DNA of 64,000 nucleotides from Micromonospora thermarum (GCF_012034245.1 NZ_JAATEO010000022.1:1-64000); one strand, 5' to 3'; numbered from the stretch's first letter, positions 1-8,937 are shown. Notes: generated from the letters alone by a model not told the origin. Numbers and translations: made by a program.

Positions 1-168
1 TTAGGCCAACCGCAGCGGCGCGGCTGAGCCGGCACTTTGGCCCTTACCCGCCGCGACAGTGCTGCCGCCCGGTCGTCCGTGTGCCGCGCCATCCGCTCCG
101 GCCGGCCGCGTCAACGCGGACGCTCTGCTGACTCCTCGGCGGTCACCGCCAACTCACCCCGGGGCTCG

Positions 169-837
169 CTAAATGTCAAGAAGCCGCTGCGGAAGCTCCT
201 GGAGACTATTGATGCGGATGTGCGCTCGCCTTACTTCTGGACGGGTGGCGTAGAAGTAACCCCACGGGCCACGCCGGATGAATACGGTCGTCAGGCCAGC
301 GTCAAGCGCAGGAAGAATATCGTTGTCGAGGCGGTCGCCGACGTACGCGATCTCCTCGGGCGCGCACCCCGCCGACTCGATCAGCTTGGCGAAGAATTCA
401 GGGGTTGGCTTTTCCGCACCCCAGTCGTCCGACGTCGCAACCAGATCCACACCCAGGTTCAGCTCGCGCAGCAGCCGGCCGGCACGGGCGGTCTGGTTGC
501 CCGCCACGCCGACGAAGTAGCCGTCGGCCTTCAGGTTGGTGAGGCATTCCCGGACGTCCGGGTAGAGGTCGCGGCCGTTGAAGTGCTCCGCCAATCCGGC
601 TTCGGCCCGGCGTTGCCGCTCCAGCGTGAGGTCGAATCCGGGCTGGAAGTGCTGGAAGACCTCCCGGTAGTCGCGTCCCTGCGCGATGACCTGCCCGAAG
701 ACCGCTGAGAACGTGTGCCGGGGGACACCCAGCCAGTCCGCCCAGGTGCCGTACTCGGTGGACTCGTCGATCAGCGTCTCGCCCACATCGAAGTAGACAG
801 CGCGAATTCGCCGTGAGACAGAGTTCTGGACGGTCAT
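169..837 (-). CDS. HAD-superfamily hydrolase
   Basis: A 222-residue haloacid-dehalogenase-like hydrolase, probably a phosphatase acting on a small metabolite. The N-terminal motif I reads FDVGETL (about residues 16-22), so the nucleophile Asp is present. The second motif-I Asp of classical phosphatases is Gly-Glu here, which leaves the exact reaction open. Further on are the GNQT region, a Lys (EKPTPEFF) and the acidic motif GDRLDND. The length suits a single Rossmann core with a small helical cap. Its ATG overlaps the stop of the upstream regulator gene by 4 bp (ATGA), so the two genes are almost certainly co-transcribed and translationally coupled. Substrate unknown; the link to the facing cluster is inference from position. 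Confidence 0.85.
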   Translation of the reverse strand: MTVQNSVSRRIRAVYFDVGETLIDESTEYGTWADWLGVPRHTFSAVFGQVIAQGRDYREVFQHFQPGFDLTLERQRRAEAGLAEHFNGRDLYPDVRECLTNLKADGYFVGVAGNQTARAGRLLRELNLGVDLVATSDDWGAEKPTPEFFAKLIESAGCAPEEIAYVGDRLDNDILPALDAGLTTVFIRRGPWGYFYATRPEVRRAHIRINSLQELPQRLLDI

Positions 838-2045
838 GCGGTCAACGCACCCAATCGCTCGTCAAGGTCAGCTACGACGGTCGCATCGTCCCACGGCCTT
901 AGCCGGGCACGGAACTCCTGAAGGCGGGTGCTCGCGGTTGCGTATCCGGCCATCGCCAGCGTTGCGGCGGCGTCCCCGGCGAGGTCACATGCCTGGTCCA
1001 GCTGCGGCTGGTCGTCGAGATAAGAGCTCGCTATGTCGATGAGGAACACCGCCTTCTGCTTGACCGCCCCGGGACCGAGTCCACGTAGTGCTCCTGCCAG
1101 GGCGAATCGGGCCTCCTCGGGCCGACCGAGTTGGAGGAACGCCCGACCGCGGAATCCGTCGAGGCGGTCCGCCGAGTAGTAGTCGAACCAGGCCGGCGGT
1201 GCCGCGTCAGCGGGTCGCGACAGCAGTGCGGTGGCTTGGTCCAGAGCACGCAGCGTTCCGGCCGCGTTCGCCGGTCCCAGCACCTCGGACTCCACCGCCG
1301 CGATCCATGACTCGATGAGCGGCACCCCACTGCGTCGGGCGTGATCAGCGGCGCCGGCGAGATAGCTGATGGCGGCTGACGTGTTGTGCTCGGCCGCCGG
1401 CACGAAGGCGAGATGGCCGAGCGCGGCGGCGGCGAGGAGGTCGTCCCCCACCTGGATGGCCGCTTCGTGGGCAAGCCCGAAGTAGCCCCGCGCGTCGGCC
1501 GCCCGCTGCAGGTCGAAAAACGTCAGTCGGCCGGCAAGCGTGGCGACTTCACTGCGGGTGCGCAGGACCCGGCGCTTGAGGCTTCCGTCGGGCAGTTGCC
1601 GCATGACGTCGACCGCAGCGTCGAGGTGATCGCGCGCCAGGCTGAGCAGATCGCCAGGTTTCCCCGACCCGTGATAGAGGTGCCGGTATATCTCCGCGCT
1701 GCGTTCGAGTCGGCTGACCTGAAGCTCCGGGACCGCTCCAGTCTGATCGACGAACGCGAGCGGGGAAGCCGCCATCGCCTTGATCGCAGTCCGCCGGCGC
1801 ATCTCATCCTCCTGGTTCCCAGGTCGGGCCGCTGACACCCGACCGTATGCCTTCACGAGCAGGCCGTCCACGCCGAGTGCGCGGTCGCACACTTCAGCGA
1901 GTTCCATCGAACCCGGCTTCTCACCTCGCTCGACCTGCCCGAGGTACGTGAAGTCATAACTGGTCAGCAGCTGCATCTTCCGGAGCGACAAGCGTCGCTC
2001 CTGGCGGAGCCTGCGCAACACCTGCCCGAAAGTCTCACCGTCCAC
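834..2045 (-). CDS. XRE-type HTH regulator with TPR-like C-terminal region
   Basis: 403 residues starting at GTG. The first 60 residues form a Cro/C1-type helix-turn-helix (GQVLRRLRQERRLSLRKMQLL, then YLGQVERGEKPGS). The remaining 300 residues are Ala-rich helical pairs resembling the TPR-like sensor halves of many actinobacterial XRE regulators. Such proteins commonly sit next to, and regulate, specialised-metabolite or accessory clusters. It heads a two-gene minus-strand operon with the HAD hydrolase and is divergent from the TrpRS-containing cluster. An 8-bp inverted repeat lies 26-47 bp upstream of its start and is a candidate operator. Ligand and targets unknown. Confidence 0.85.
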   Translation of the reverse strand: MDGETFGQVLRRLRQERRLSLRKMQLLTSYDFTYLGQVERGEKPGSMELAEVCDRALGVDGLLVKAYGRVSAARPGNQEDEMRRRTAIKAMAASPLAFVDQTGAVPELQVSRLERSAEIYRHLYHGSGKPGDLLSLARDHLDAAVDVMRQLPDGSLKRRVLRTRSEVATLAGRLTFFDLQRAADARGYFGLAHEAAIQVGDDLLAAAALGHLAFVPAAEHNTSAAISYLAGAADHARRSGVPLIESWIAAVESEVLGPANAAGTLRALDQATALLSRPADAAPPAWFDYYSADRLDGFRGRAFLQLGRPEEARFALAGALRGLGPGAVKQKAVFLIDIASSYLDDQPQLDQACDLAGDAAATLAMAGYATASTRLQEFRARLRPWDDATVVADLDERLGALTA

Positions 2046-2070
2046 CCGGTCCCCCTGACCAGTGCCCCGG

Positions 2071-2092
2071 CGTAGGCCACCGTGGGCCTACG
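2071..2092. promoter_or_regulatory. Inverted repeat, possible operator of the XRE regulator
   Basis: Arms CGTAGGCC (2071-2078) and GGCCTACG (2085-2092) around a 6-nt centre, in the 261-bp divergent intergenic region just upstream of the regulator's GTG. The position suits autoregulation and control of the divergent cluster. No footprint-type evidence exists here, and the rest of the intergenic stretch shows no clear promoter. Confidence 0.35.
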
Positions 2093-2306
2093 CGCTGTGG
2101 CTTCCGACGCACACACCGTACCGACCAAGCTCGATGCCGCACAGCAATCCGCATCGATGGCGGCGACACCGAAGCCGGCACCGGGGCGGGTGCCGGAGAG
2201 CACGCGGACCTTTCCCCCGGCCTGCGGAGCCGAACCCGCCCGCCTCGGTGCCTCTCAGTTGCAGGAGGACACGCGCTGCGCGAACAGCCAGAGGTACGGG
2301 CCGACC

Positions 2307-2936
2307 GTGGACTACGAGGATTTCCGGCCACGGCCCGTCCTGGTCCTGGACGTCTGCGGAGTTCTGCTGGCGGAGCCGACGGCACCCCTGTTCCGGGCCG
2401 TCGCCGAGGAAGCGGGCACCTCCTCCGACCGAGTCGAAGCACTCTTTCGCCACTACTTCCGGGACGCGTTGTGGTCCGGCCGACTCGACGAGTCCGCGTT
2501 CTGGCCGGCGTTCGCCGCAGCGTGCGGCGTCGGGCAGCCGTCGCCGACCTGGCCTGTGCTGTTGCGTTCGGCGATGGCGCCCTTGCCAGCCGTCTCCCGC
2601 CTACCCAGTTGGTCAAGGTCGGCGCAGATCTGGCTGTTGTCCAACCACCGTCACGAATGGCTGGTACCCGCGTTGCAGGCGGCCGGTCTTCACCGTCTCA
2701 CCCATCGGATCTTCATCTCCAGTCAGACCGGTGCGGTCAAGCCGAATCCCTCGGCCTACATCCAGATTCTCGAGCAGGCGTCACCCGGTGACTGTCTCCT
2801 GTATGTCGATGACAAGAAGGTCAACGTCGAGGCGTTCAGGAACTTGGGGGTCGACGGCGTGCAGGCCGACCCGTCCGGCTCCTGGACCGCCACCGTCGAT
2901 GGGTGGCTCGCGGCGCAAACGCGGAGGGCCCGGTGA
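2307..2936 (+). CDS. HAD-like hydrolase (cluster gene)
   Basis: 209 residues from a GTG at 2307. An in-frame ATG exists at 2082, but the extra 75 residues have no HAD character and the domain starts right after 2307 (RPVLVLDVCGVLL). Motif I is DVCGVL, so the second Asp of the classical DxD is missing. Motif II (SNHR), the motif-III Lys (GAVKPNPSAY) and the acidic motif IV (YVDDKKVN) are visible. This matches the HAD-IA style proteins found beside kinases and nucleotidyltransferases in gene clusters. The stop codon overlaps the next gene's GTG (GTGA), making it the first gene of a coupled set. Substrate not predictable. Confidence 0.8.
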   Translation: MDYEDFRPRPVLVLDVCGVLLAEPTAPLFRAVAEEAGTSSDRVEALFRHYFRDALWSGRLDESAFWPAFAAACGVGQPSPTWPVLLRSAMAPLPAVSRLPSWSRSAQIWLLSNHRHEWLVPALQAAGLHRLTHRIFISSQTGAVKPNPSAYIQILEQASPGDCLLYVDDKKVNVEAFRNLGVDGVQADPSGSWTATVDGWLAAQTRRAR

Positions 2937-3772
2937 GCGGACCATACCGTGATCTCGCGGCGGGAAGCTTCCTCGACGAGATCCCTCGACTCATCGACAC
3001 TCTGAGCGCAGCGACGGACAGCGTCCCGGCCGAGGATCGGGTCTGGGTCTTCTACGGCAGCCGGGTCACCGGGGTTACGACCGCGACCAGCGACTTCGAC
3101 GTATTGATGCTCCACCGCCACGACGAGGTTCCACCGACCCGCGTTGACGCCACCTACCGTGACGCGCCAGTGACCGTCTACTCCCTGTCGCGGTCCGCCT
3201 TATGCCGCGATGGCCAGGACCGCGCGTACGGCGGCTACTTCGCGTTGAAGCTGTTCAGTCCGTTCGTCTGCACCCCGGCTGACTACGCTACGGAACTGTT
3301 GACGAGCGTGGCGCGATTCTTGGCTCCACTGGCCGCCGACGTGGCCGGCAGGATCGACGCGATCACCAGGACCCGCCACCAAATCCTCGCCGACTCCTAC
3401 CTGGCGTTCCTCGACCTCTATCCGGACTTCGACAGCTACGTCGCCCGAGTCCTGGCGGGGCCCGTGCTGGCGTCACCGCTGTGGCGACGGCAGGCGCAGG
3501 TGGTCGTCGACGCCTACGAACAGGCGCGAATGATTGATTGCGCGTCAGATGGCCGGTACACCTACTCCGGGCAGGCGACGATCGGGGACCTCCGGCATGA
3601 ACGAGCCATCGCGGCGGCCCGCTTCTGGGCGTTCGGCGCGGTCTGCCACGGCAGCGACTTCCGTTTCCCCGACCTCTACCGGGACAAAGCACGTCAACAC
3701 GCCACGGTTGGACAGCGGCAGCGGGTGTACGAGTCGCTTCAGCGGATCTCCCGTGGGCGGGCCGTCCGATGA
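2933..3772 (+). CDS. Nucleotidyltransferase-fold protein
   Basis: 279 residues; the GTG start at 2933 is fixed by a GTGA overlap with the upstream HAD gene. The hallmark of the pol-beta-like nucleotidyltransferase superfamily is seen near residues 40-60: GSRVTG followed by SDFDVLML, giving GSx(n)DxD. The rest is helical, like the C-terminal halves of antibiotic nucleotidyltransferases. Possible roles are adenylylation of a cluster product, for self-protection or tailoring, or of a protein partner. It overlaps the next gene by 4 bp (ATGA), so it is coupled to the TrpRS-like fusion. Function inferred from fold only. Confidence 0.75.
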   Translation: MSGPYRDLAAGSFLDEIPRLIDTLSAATDSVPAEDRVWVFYGSRVTGVTTATSDFDVLMLHRHDEVPPTRVDATYRDAPVTVYSLSRSALCRDGQDRAYGGYFALKLFSPFVCTPADYATELLTSVARFLAPLAADVAGRIDAITRTRHQILADSYLAFLDLYPDFDSYVARVLAGPVLASPLWRRQAQVVVDAYEQARMIDCASDGRYTYSGQATIGDLRHERAIAAARFWAFGAVCHGSDFRFPDLYRDKARQHATVGQRQRVYESLQRISRGRAVR

Positions 3773-5751
3773 GCGCGTTGCTCACCGAGTGGCACGCAAC
3801 CCGCAATGCCCTGGTGGCAGCCGAGCACGCCGACAGGGCACGACGCTTCGGGCTCCAGTTGCTCATTCCTGCTTCCGAGGGCCTGCCACCGGTGATCGGC
3901 AATTTAGCGGGCCGGACCATCTGGGCCTGGCAGCCGGCAAGCCGGGCCTTGAGCGTGGTTGGTGACGACCGGGCGGACGTGCGCGTTGGCATCGCCGGAA
4001 GTCGACTGCACCTCGGCCATCTCAGTCTCGCGCGGGACATCGCCTGGCTGCAGGAGAAGGGCCACTCCGTGACCTTCATCGGCCGGCGAACCCGCACGAC
4101 GGCCTCCGCAGCGATTGTCGAGCTCTTGGCGAAACGTGTGAGGCAATTCGGCGGACACGAGCCCGCTCGCTTCATCGACCTCGACACGGCCGAGGTTCGG
4201 GCCTTTGAGGACGATGTGCTGTCCGGGCTGGTGTTGCGCCGGATGCGGCAGCTCTATGGCTGGTCCGGCGATACGAGGCTGAGCCTGCTGCGGGACGCGA
4301 TCACGATGATGAGCTTCTTCCTATACGAGCTGAGGCTGGGAGGGTCGGTCGCGCTGGTCGACGCCGGTCAGATGACGCACACGGCGCTGATGAGGACGGT
4401 GGCGCGCCGCCTGGCGGCACCGACGCCGTACGTGGCCTACCGACGACTGATTCCGAACCTGCGGCGCCGCGGTGGCAGGGCCAGCATCCACGAACCGGCC
4501 TCCACGATCCTTCTCGGCGATCGTTCGGACACGGTCCGGGACAAGTTCATGGCAGCGGTAACCGGCGGCCGGGCCTGCGCCGAGGAGCAACGTCAATATG
4601 GTGGCAATCCCGACGACTGCCCGACCTTCGAGGTCATCGAGTTGCTGTCCGCACCCGAACGGGCGACCGCCACGGCGCGTCGATGCCGAGCCGGCGAGGT
4701 GCTGTGCGGGCAGTGCAAGGCCGAGCACCTCGATGAGGTGATCTCGAGCATTCAAGGCGACGCTCGACAGGCCGCGCTCACTCGCGTTGGCACGAGTCCC
4801 GCCGTGTCGGCGGCGGTCGCCAACGTCGCTCCCACCTTGTACCGGCCACCGAGCCGGGAGCCGATGGACCTGGAGGCCGAAATTGCCAGGTACGCCGGGG
4901 TCGCGCCGAAACAGGTCGTGGTCGGTCACGGCACGACCGAAATCCTCGACTGGATCATGCGCGAGCAGGCCCCAGCCGGCCGGGCCGTGCTCGCGACGAC
5001 CCCCACATTCGAGCTGTACGCACAGCTCGCCGCCAGAAACGGATTGCGCTTCGACGAGGTCGAGTGGGACGGCGACTCTCTGCGACATGACCTCGCCGCA
5101 CTGGGAGCCACACTGACGAGTGACCACGCCGCGATGGTGGTGGATATCCCGCACACCGTCTCCGGCATCTCGGTACCGTTGTCGGACTTACTCGCCGCAG
5201 TCGTCCCTCGACTGCCCGGCGGGGCGAAGCTGATCATCGACAACGTCTACGGTGAGTTCATGGCACGTCCCCTCGCGCTGACGCCGCGGCTCCTCGAGGA
5301 GCGCGACGAGCTGGTGGTGTGCCGGTCACTGTCCAAGGCGCATTGCCTGCTCGGTGCCCGAGTCGGCTACGCGATCACCAACTCCGGCTACGCCGACCGG
5401 CTGCGTCGTCACCGGCTTCCGTACGCCGTCAGCGCGCTGGCCGCCACGGCAGCACACGCGTCCCTGCGCGATGACCGGAATCTTCGGCGCACCATCGCCG
5501 CCAACCGGCGGGCCTACGCGACGCTGACCGCCGAACTCGACCGACTGCGCATCGGGTACGCCCAGTCGGACGCGAGCTTCCTTCTGATCGAGCTCGGGGG
5601 CCGGCGCGACCAGGTCCTCGCCCTGCTACGTGCCTGCGGGCTGCGGTTCCGTGACGGCTCACGATGGCGACTTCCAACGATGATCCAGGTCCATCTCATC
5701 GACGAGGCGACCGTCGCCTCGTTGGTGCGCGCCCTGCGCGACCTTCGTTGA
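3769..5751 (+). CDS. Fusion of archaeal/eukaryotic-type TrpRS-like domain with PLP aminotransferase
   Basis: 660 residues. Residues about 70-340 resemble the class I tryptophanyl-tRNA synthetase of archaea and eukaryotes. The HIGH motif is intact (HLGH, 81-84). The KMSAS-type loop is degenerate (RASIH, 237-241), followed by the family's TILLGD, TGGR, EEQRQYGGN and CGQCK segments. Residues about 345-660 are a fold-type I aminotransferase like HisC: GHGTTEILD, the Schiff-base Lys in SLSKAH (K523), DNVYGEF and GARVGY. The N-terminal 70 residues are unassigned. ATGA overlap with the upstream gene; the downstream neighbour is a true trpS. Loss of the KMSKS signature suggests the TrpRS part no longer charges tRNA normally and instead binds or activates tryptophan or a relative. 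That role is inference; the two-domain make-up is read from sequence. Confidence 0.85.
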   Translation: MSALLTEWHATRNALVAAEHADRARRFGLQLLIPASEGLPPVIGNLAGRTIWAWQPASRALSVVGDDRADVRVGIAGSRLHLGHLSLARDIAWLQEKGHSVTFIGRRTRTTASAAIVELLAKRVRQFGGHEPARFIDLDTAEVRAFEDDVLSGLVLRRMRQLYGWSGDTRLSLLRDAITMMSFFLYELRLGGSVALVDAGQMTHTALMRTVARRLAAPTPYVAYRRLIPNLRRRGGRASIHEPASTILLGDRSDTVRDKFMAAVTGGRACAEEQRQYGGNPDDCPTFEVIELLSAPERATATARRCRAGEVLCGQCKAEHLDEVISSIQGDARQAALTRVGTSPAVSAAVANVAPTLYRPPSREPMDLEAEIARYAGVAPKQVVVGHGTTEILDWIMREQAPAGRAVLATTPTFELYAQLAARNGLRFDEVEWDGDSLRHDLAALGATLTSDHAAMVVDIPHTVSGISVPLSDLLAAVVPRLPGGAKLIIDNVYGEFMARPLALTPRLLEERDELVVCRSLSKAHCLLGARVGYAITNSGYADRLRRHRLPYAVSALAATAAHASLRDDRNLRRTIAANRRAYATLTAELDRLRIGYAQSDASFLLIELGGRRDQVLALLRACGLRFRDGSRWRLPTMIQVHLIDEATVASLVRALRDLR

Positions 5752-5782
5752 CCCGTCACACCCGTGAAAGGCCCTCTTCGTC

Positions 5783-6841
5783 ATGACCGCTCAGCGGATG
5801 CTCACCGGTGACCGTCCCACCGGGAAACTGCACCTCGGCCACTATGTCGGCAGCATCGCCAACCGGGTGAAGCTGCACCGAAAGTATGAGAGCTACTTCA
5901 TCCTCGCCGACCTGCACATGCTGACCACCAAGAACACCCGCGACGACATCGCCAAGGCCACCCAGAACGCCCGCGACATGGTCGTCGACTCCCTCGCCGC
6001 CGGGATCGACCCCGACAGCGCCACCTTCTACCTGCAGTCGGCGATCCAGGAGGTCGGAGACCTCAACACCCTCTTCCAGAACCTCGTCACGGTGCCGCGC
6101 CTGGAGCGGGTGCCCTCGCTCAAGGACATGGCCCGCGATGCCGGCAAGGAGGAGATGCCGTACGGGCTGCTCGGCTACCCGGTCCTGCAGGCCGCCGACA
6201 TCCTCTGCGTCAAGGCCCACATGGTCCCCGTAGGCAAGGACAACGCCGCACACGTCGAGGTCACCAGGGAGATCGCCCGCCGCTTCAACCACCTCTACGG
6301 CGACGTCTTCCCCGTCCCCGAACTGGTCAGCGCCGAGACGCCCACCCTGGTCGGTACCGACGGCCGGGCCAAGATGAGCAAGAGCCTCGGCAACGCCATC
6401 GCCCTGTCCGACGAGCCAGCCGAAGTCCGCCGCAAGGTGATGGGCATGTACACCGACCCGAACCGGATCCGCGCGGACGTGCCCGGCACGGTCGAGGGCA
6501 ACCCGGTGTTCATGTACCACGACGTCTTCAACCCGAACCGGGCCGAGGTCGACGACCTCAAGAGCCGCTACCGAGAGGGCAAGGTCGGTGACGTCGAGGT
6601 CAAGGAGAATCTCGCCGCCGCGTTGAACGCGTTCCTCGATCCCATGCGCGAGCGGCGCGCCCGCTTCGAGGCCGACAAGGGCCTGGTCGACGAACTGATC
6701 GTGGAAGGCACAGAACGCACCCGGCGGGTGGTGCAGCAGACCGTGTTCGAGGCGCGCAAGGCGATGGGTCTCACCGGTGTCTACACGCAGATTCGCCGTA
6801 AGGCGGAACGGTCCCGGAAACCCGCAGCCAGTACCGCGTAG
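5783..6841 (+). CDS. trpS: Tryptophanyl-tRNA synthetase, bacterial type (probably auxiliary)
   Basis: 352 residues, the usual length for bacterial TrpRS. Both class I signatures are intact: PTGKLHLGH (12-20) and KMSKS (197-201). The enzyme charges tRNA-Trp through Trp-AMP in the cytosol. A purine-rich ribosome site (GAAAGG) precedes the ATG. It follows the TrpRS-like/aminotransferase fusion by 31 bp and precedes a small-molecule kinase gene by 12 bp, so it sits inside the cluster, not in a housekeeping setting. Extra TrpRS copies are known self-resistance genes for TrpRS inhibitors such as indolmycin and chuangxinmycin. A resistance role here is inferred from context; whether another trpS exists in the genome cannot be seen. 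Confidence 0.93.
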   Translation: MTAQRMLTGDRPTGKLHLGHYVGSIANRVKLHRKYESYFILADLHMLTTKNTRDDIAKATQNARDMVVDSLAAGIDPDSATFYLQSAIQEVGDLNTLFQNLVTVPRLERVPSLKDMARDAGKEEMPYGLLGYPVLQAADILCVKAHMVPVGKDNAAHVEVTREIARRFNHLYGDVFPVPELVSAETPTLVGTDGRAKMSKSLGNAIALSDEPAEVRRKVMGMYTDPNRIRADVPGTVEGNPVFMYHDVFNPNRAEVDDLKSRYREGKVGDVEVKENLAAALNAFLDPMRERRARFEADKGLVDELIVEGTERTRRVVQQTVFEARKAMGLTGVYTQIRRKAERSRKPAASTA

Positions 6842-6853
6842 AAGAGGACCCTC

Positions 6854-7912
6854 ATGAGTCGCCACGAAGCCGGCCGGCAGGCCGGCAGCTTCCTGCTGCG
6901 CACGATCAGGTCGGGAACCTCGGGCGCCGCGGTGTTCCTCCTGCGGCAACCCGGCGGCACGACTGTCGCCACGAAGGTCACCCGTAACCCACGGGTCAGC
7001 TCCACCGTCCAGGTCAAGCGGCACGACCTCGTAGCGCAGCACTTCGCCTCGCACACCCCGGTGGTGCTCGGCACCGCCACCGAGGCCGGGCTCGACGTCA
7101 TCGTCACAGCGGCGCCCGCCGTGTGGAGCCTCGACGAAGCCATCGACCGCCTCGGGCCGACACCGGGGCTTCATGCCGTCTGGCGGGACGTAGTCGCTGC
7201 TCTCGTCACGGTGTGGCGGTCAACCGCACAGCCCGGCTTCGATCCCGCCAACGCCACCCGCAAGCACGATCTGCGGTGCAGGCGCGGCCATCAAGGTCTG
7301 GAAGACGCGCTCACCGGAGAACTCGGACCACCGTCACAGTGGTCGAATCTCGTGATCAACAGACGCGACTCGATGTCGTGGTCCCGTGCTTTCGGACGAC
7401 TCCTCGGCGTAGGCAGACCCGACTTCCGCGTCACCTGTCACGGCGATCCGCACGCCGGCAACGTGCTGGTCGCCGCCGACGGGACGTGGTACCTCGTGGA
7501 CTGGGAATGGTCCGGCGACCACCACGACTGGCGCATGATGATCAGCCACCTGCTGGGCGGCTGGTACGTCCGCGACCTCATGGACCACGCCTCCGGCACA
7601 GCCACAGCGACACCCGACGGGGTCCTGCTGGACTACGTCATCGGTGGAACGCCCCGGTTGCGCCAGTTTGCGGATCCGGCGGCCGAAGCGTTCCGGCAGA
7701 TGACGACGCCTGCCCAAGCGGAGCAAGATCTCAGCGACGTGGCCCGGTACGTCGCGCTCCTTCTTCTCCGGGAGATCCCGCGTGCGGCGCTGACCGGGCG
7801 GCGTCATCTCATCGCACCGCTGCTCGGCGAGTGCGTCCGGCTCACCATGGGCGATCACGCACGTCATCCAGCCATGCGGTTGCTCGCCTCGTCGATACGG
7901 GCGGCGGCGTGA
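6854..7912 (+). CDS. APH/choline-kinase-like phosphotransferase
   Basis: 352 residues with the aminoglycoside-phosphotransferase kinase core. The catalytic loop reads CHGDPHAGNVL and the metal-binding segment LVDWEWSG, both near residues 195-220. The N-lobe (GTSGAAVFLLRQ, then VATKVTR) carries the nucleotide-binding Lys. Such enzymes phosphorylate small hydroxyl-bearing molecules, including antibiotics and biosynthetic intermediates. A good ribosome site (GAAGAGGA) precedes the ATG, and its TGA overlaps the next ATG (TGATG). Together with the nucleotidyltransferase upstream it may modify the cluster product for storage or protection. Substrate unknown. Confidence 0.85.
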   Translation: MSRHEAGRQAGSFLLRTIRSGTSGAAVFLLRQPGGTTVATKVTRNPRVSSTVQVKRHDLVAQHFASHTPVVLGTATEAGLDVIVTAAPAVWSLDEAIDRLGPTPGLHAVWRDVVAALVTVWRSTAQPGFDPANATRKHDLRCRRGHQGLEDALTGELGPPSQWSNLVINRRDSMSWSRAFGRLLGVGRPDFRVTCHGDPHAGNVLVAADGTWYLVDWEWSGDHHDWRMMISHLLGGWYVRDLMDHASGTATATPDGVLLDYVIGGTPRLRQFADPAAEAFRQMTTPAQAEQDLSDVARYVALLLLREIPRAALTGRRHLIAPLLGECVRLTMGDHARHPAMRLLASSIRAAA

Positions 7913-8829
7913 TGCGACTCGGACTGGCCTTGCCGCACTACCCGTTCTCGTTCCCGACGCCACAGCCCTCCATCGCCCGCCGCGCGATCGAGTACGCCAG
8001 ACTCGCCGAGGACGCGGGCTTTCAGCAGGTGTGGGTCTCGGACCACTTCTGGGTCGATGTCGCGGCCGCAGGTCGACTGGAGCAAAGACAACAGCCGGCC
8101 GAGTGTTGGACCCTGCTGGCAGCGATAGCGGCGACGACGACCCGCGTCCGCATCGGCTCGCTGGCGACACCTGTCGGGTTCCGGAATCCCAACCTGCTCG
8201 CACGTATGGCGGCGACGGTGCACGGGTTCGCGGCCGGACGGCTCGACGTCGCCCTCGGAGCCGGATGGAATGAATCGGAATACCGAGCGAACGGCCTTGC
8301 CTTCCCGCCGGCAGGGCAGCGACTGGCGTCGCTCGCGGACACTGTCCACCTCCTCCAACAGCAGGCGCCCGGTGTGCCAGTCTGGGTTGCCGGAAAACGC
8401 CCCAAGCTGCTCGAGGTGGCCGCGACGGCGGACGGCTGGAACACAGCCTGGGACACCACGATGGCCGAGTACCAGCACCGGGATGCGCTCTTGCGGCAAG
8501 CCTGTCACCGAGGCGGGCGCGATCCCGCGACAGTCCGCCGGTCCCTCGGCCTGACCACACTCATCGGACGCGACAACGACGACCTTGAGAGACGATGGCG
8601 CAGGCTGCAGCGCTGGGCACCCGGAGACGCGCTGACCACTATCTCGCTACGCCAGTGGTCGCAGCCCCGCCTGGTCGGCACACCGACAGAAGTGGCCCAG
8701 CAGCTCCGCCGATGGGACGACACCGGCGTCGAGCAGGTCATCTGCTCGTTCGGAGCACCCTTCGCCGTCCACGACGACGAGCAACTCGAGTTGGCCACCG
8801 ACACGATGGCACTGCTCGATAGCTCGTAG
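7912..8829 (+). CDS. LLM-class (F420-type) oxidoreductase
   Basis: 305 residues beginning MRLGLALP at an ATG that overlaps the kinase stop; an in-frame GTG lies 3 bp earlier. Luciferase-like monooxygenase features are clear: AEDAGFQQVWVSDHFW, the TTTRVRIGSLATPVGFRNP strand and LDVALGAGWNESEY. Actinobacterial members usually use coenzyme F420 and oxidise or reduce activated carbons in specialised metabolism. It is the last gene of the tightly coupled run 2307-8829. The substrate is not indicated by the sequence; dehydrogenation or hydroxylation of an amino-acid-derived intermediate would fit the neighbours. Confidence 0.87.
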   Translation: MRLGLALPHYPFSFPTPQPSIARRAIEYARLAEDAGFQQVWVSDHFWVDVAAAGRLEQRQQPAECWTLLAAIAATTTRVRIGSLATPVGFRNPNLLARMAATVHGFAAGRLDVALGAGWNESEYRANGLAFPPAGQRLASLADTVHLLQQQAPGVPVWVAGKRPKLLEVAATADGWNTAWDTTMAEYQHRDALLRQACHRGGRDPATVRRSLGLTTLIGRDNDDLERRWRRLQRWAPGDALTTISLRQWSQPRLVGTPTEVAQQLRRWDDTGVEQVICSFGAPFAVHDDEQLELATDTMALLDSS

Positions 8830-8931
8830 CCAGGTCAGTGGCCAACCAACCGAGACGGGCTGCGTCGAGGGAGCGGGGCGGGCGGGCGCCTGGAGCAACC
8901 CGACGCGCTCGCGCGTCAACCGGCCTGACAC

Positions 8932-8937
8932 TACGGT
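8932..8937 (+). promoter_or_regulatory. Possible -10 element for the DAAO-like gene
   Basis: TACGGT lies 7 bp before the ATG at 8944, the spacing expected for a leaderless actinobacterial transcript. No convincing -35 is seen. The 114-bp gap from the LLM gene is the longest within the cluster, so a separate promoter is plausible. Confidence 0.35.

Noticed and set aside
1..168. Gene at the left edge
   Set aside because: The open frame over this part is the antisense extension of the HAD gene region; no family features seen.
5756..7174. A 472-codon minus-strand frame opposite trpS
   Set aside because: Shadow of trpS and the kinase gene; no motifs and no ribosome site.
7334..8560. A 408-codon minus-strand frame opposite the LLM gene
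   Set aside because: Arg/Pro-rich shadow of an intact plus-strand enzyme.
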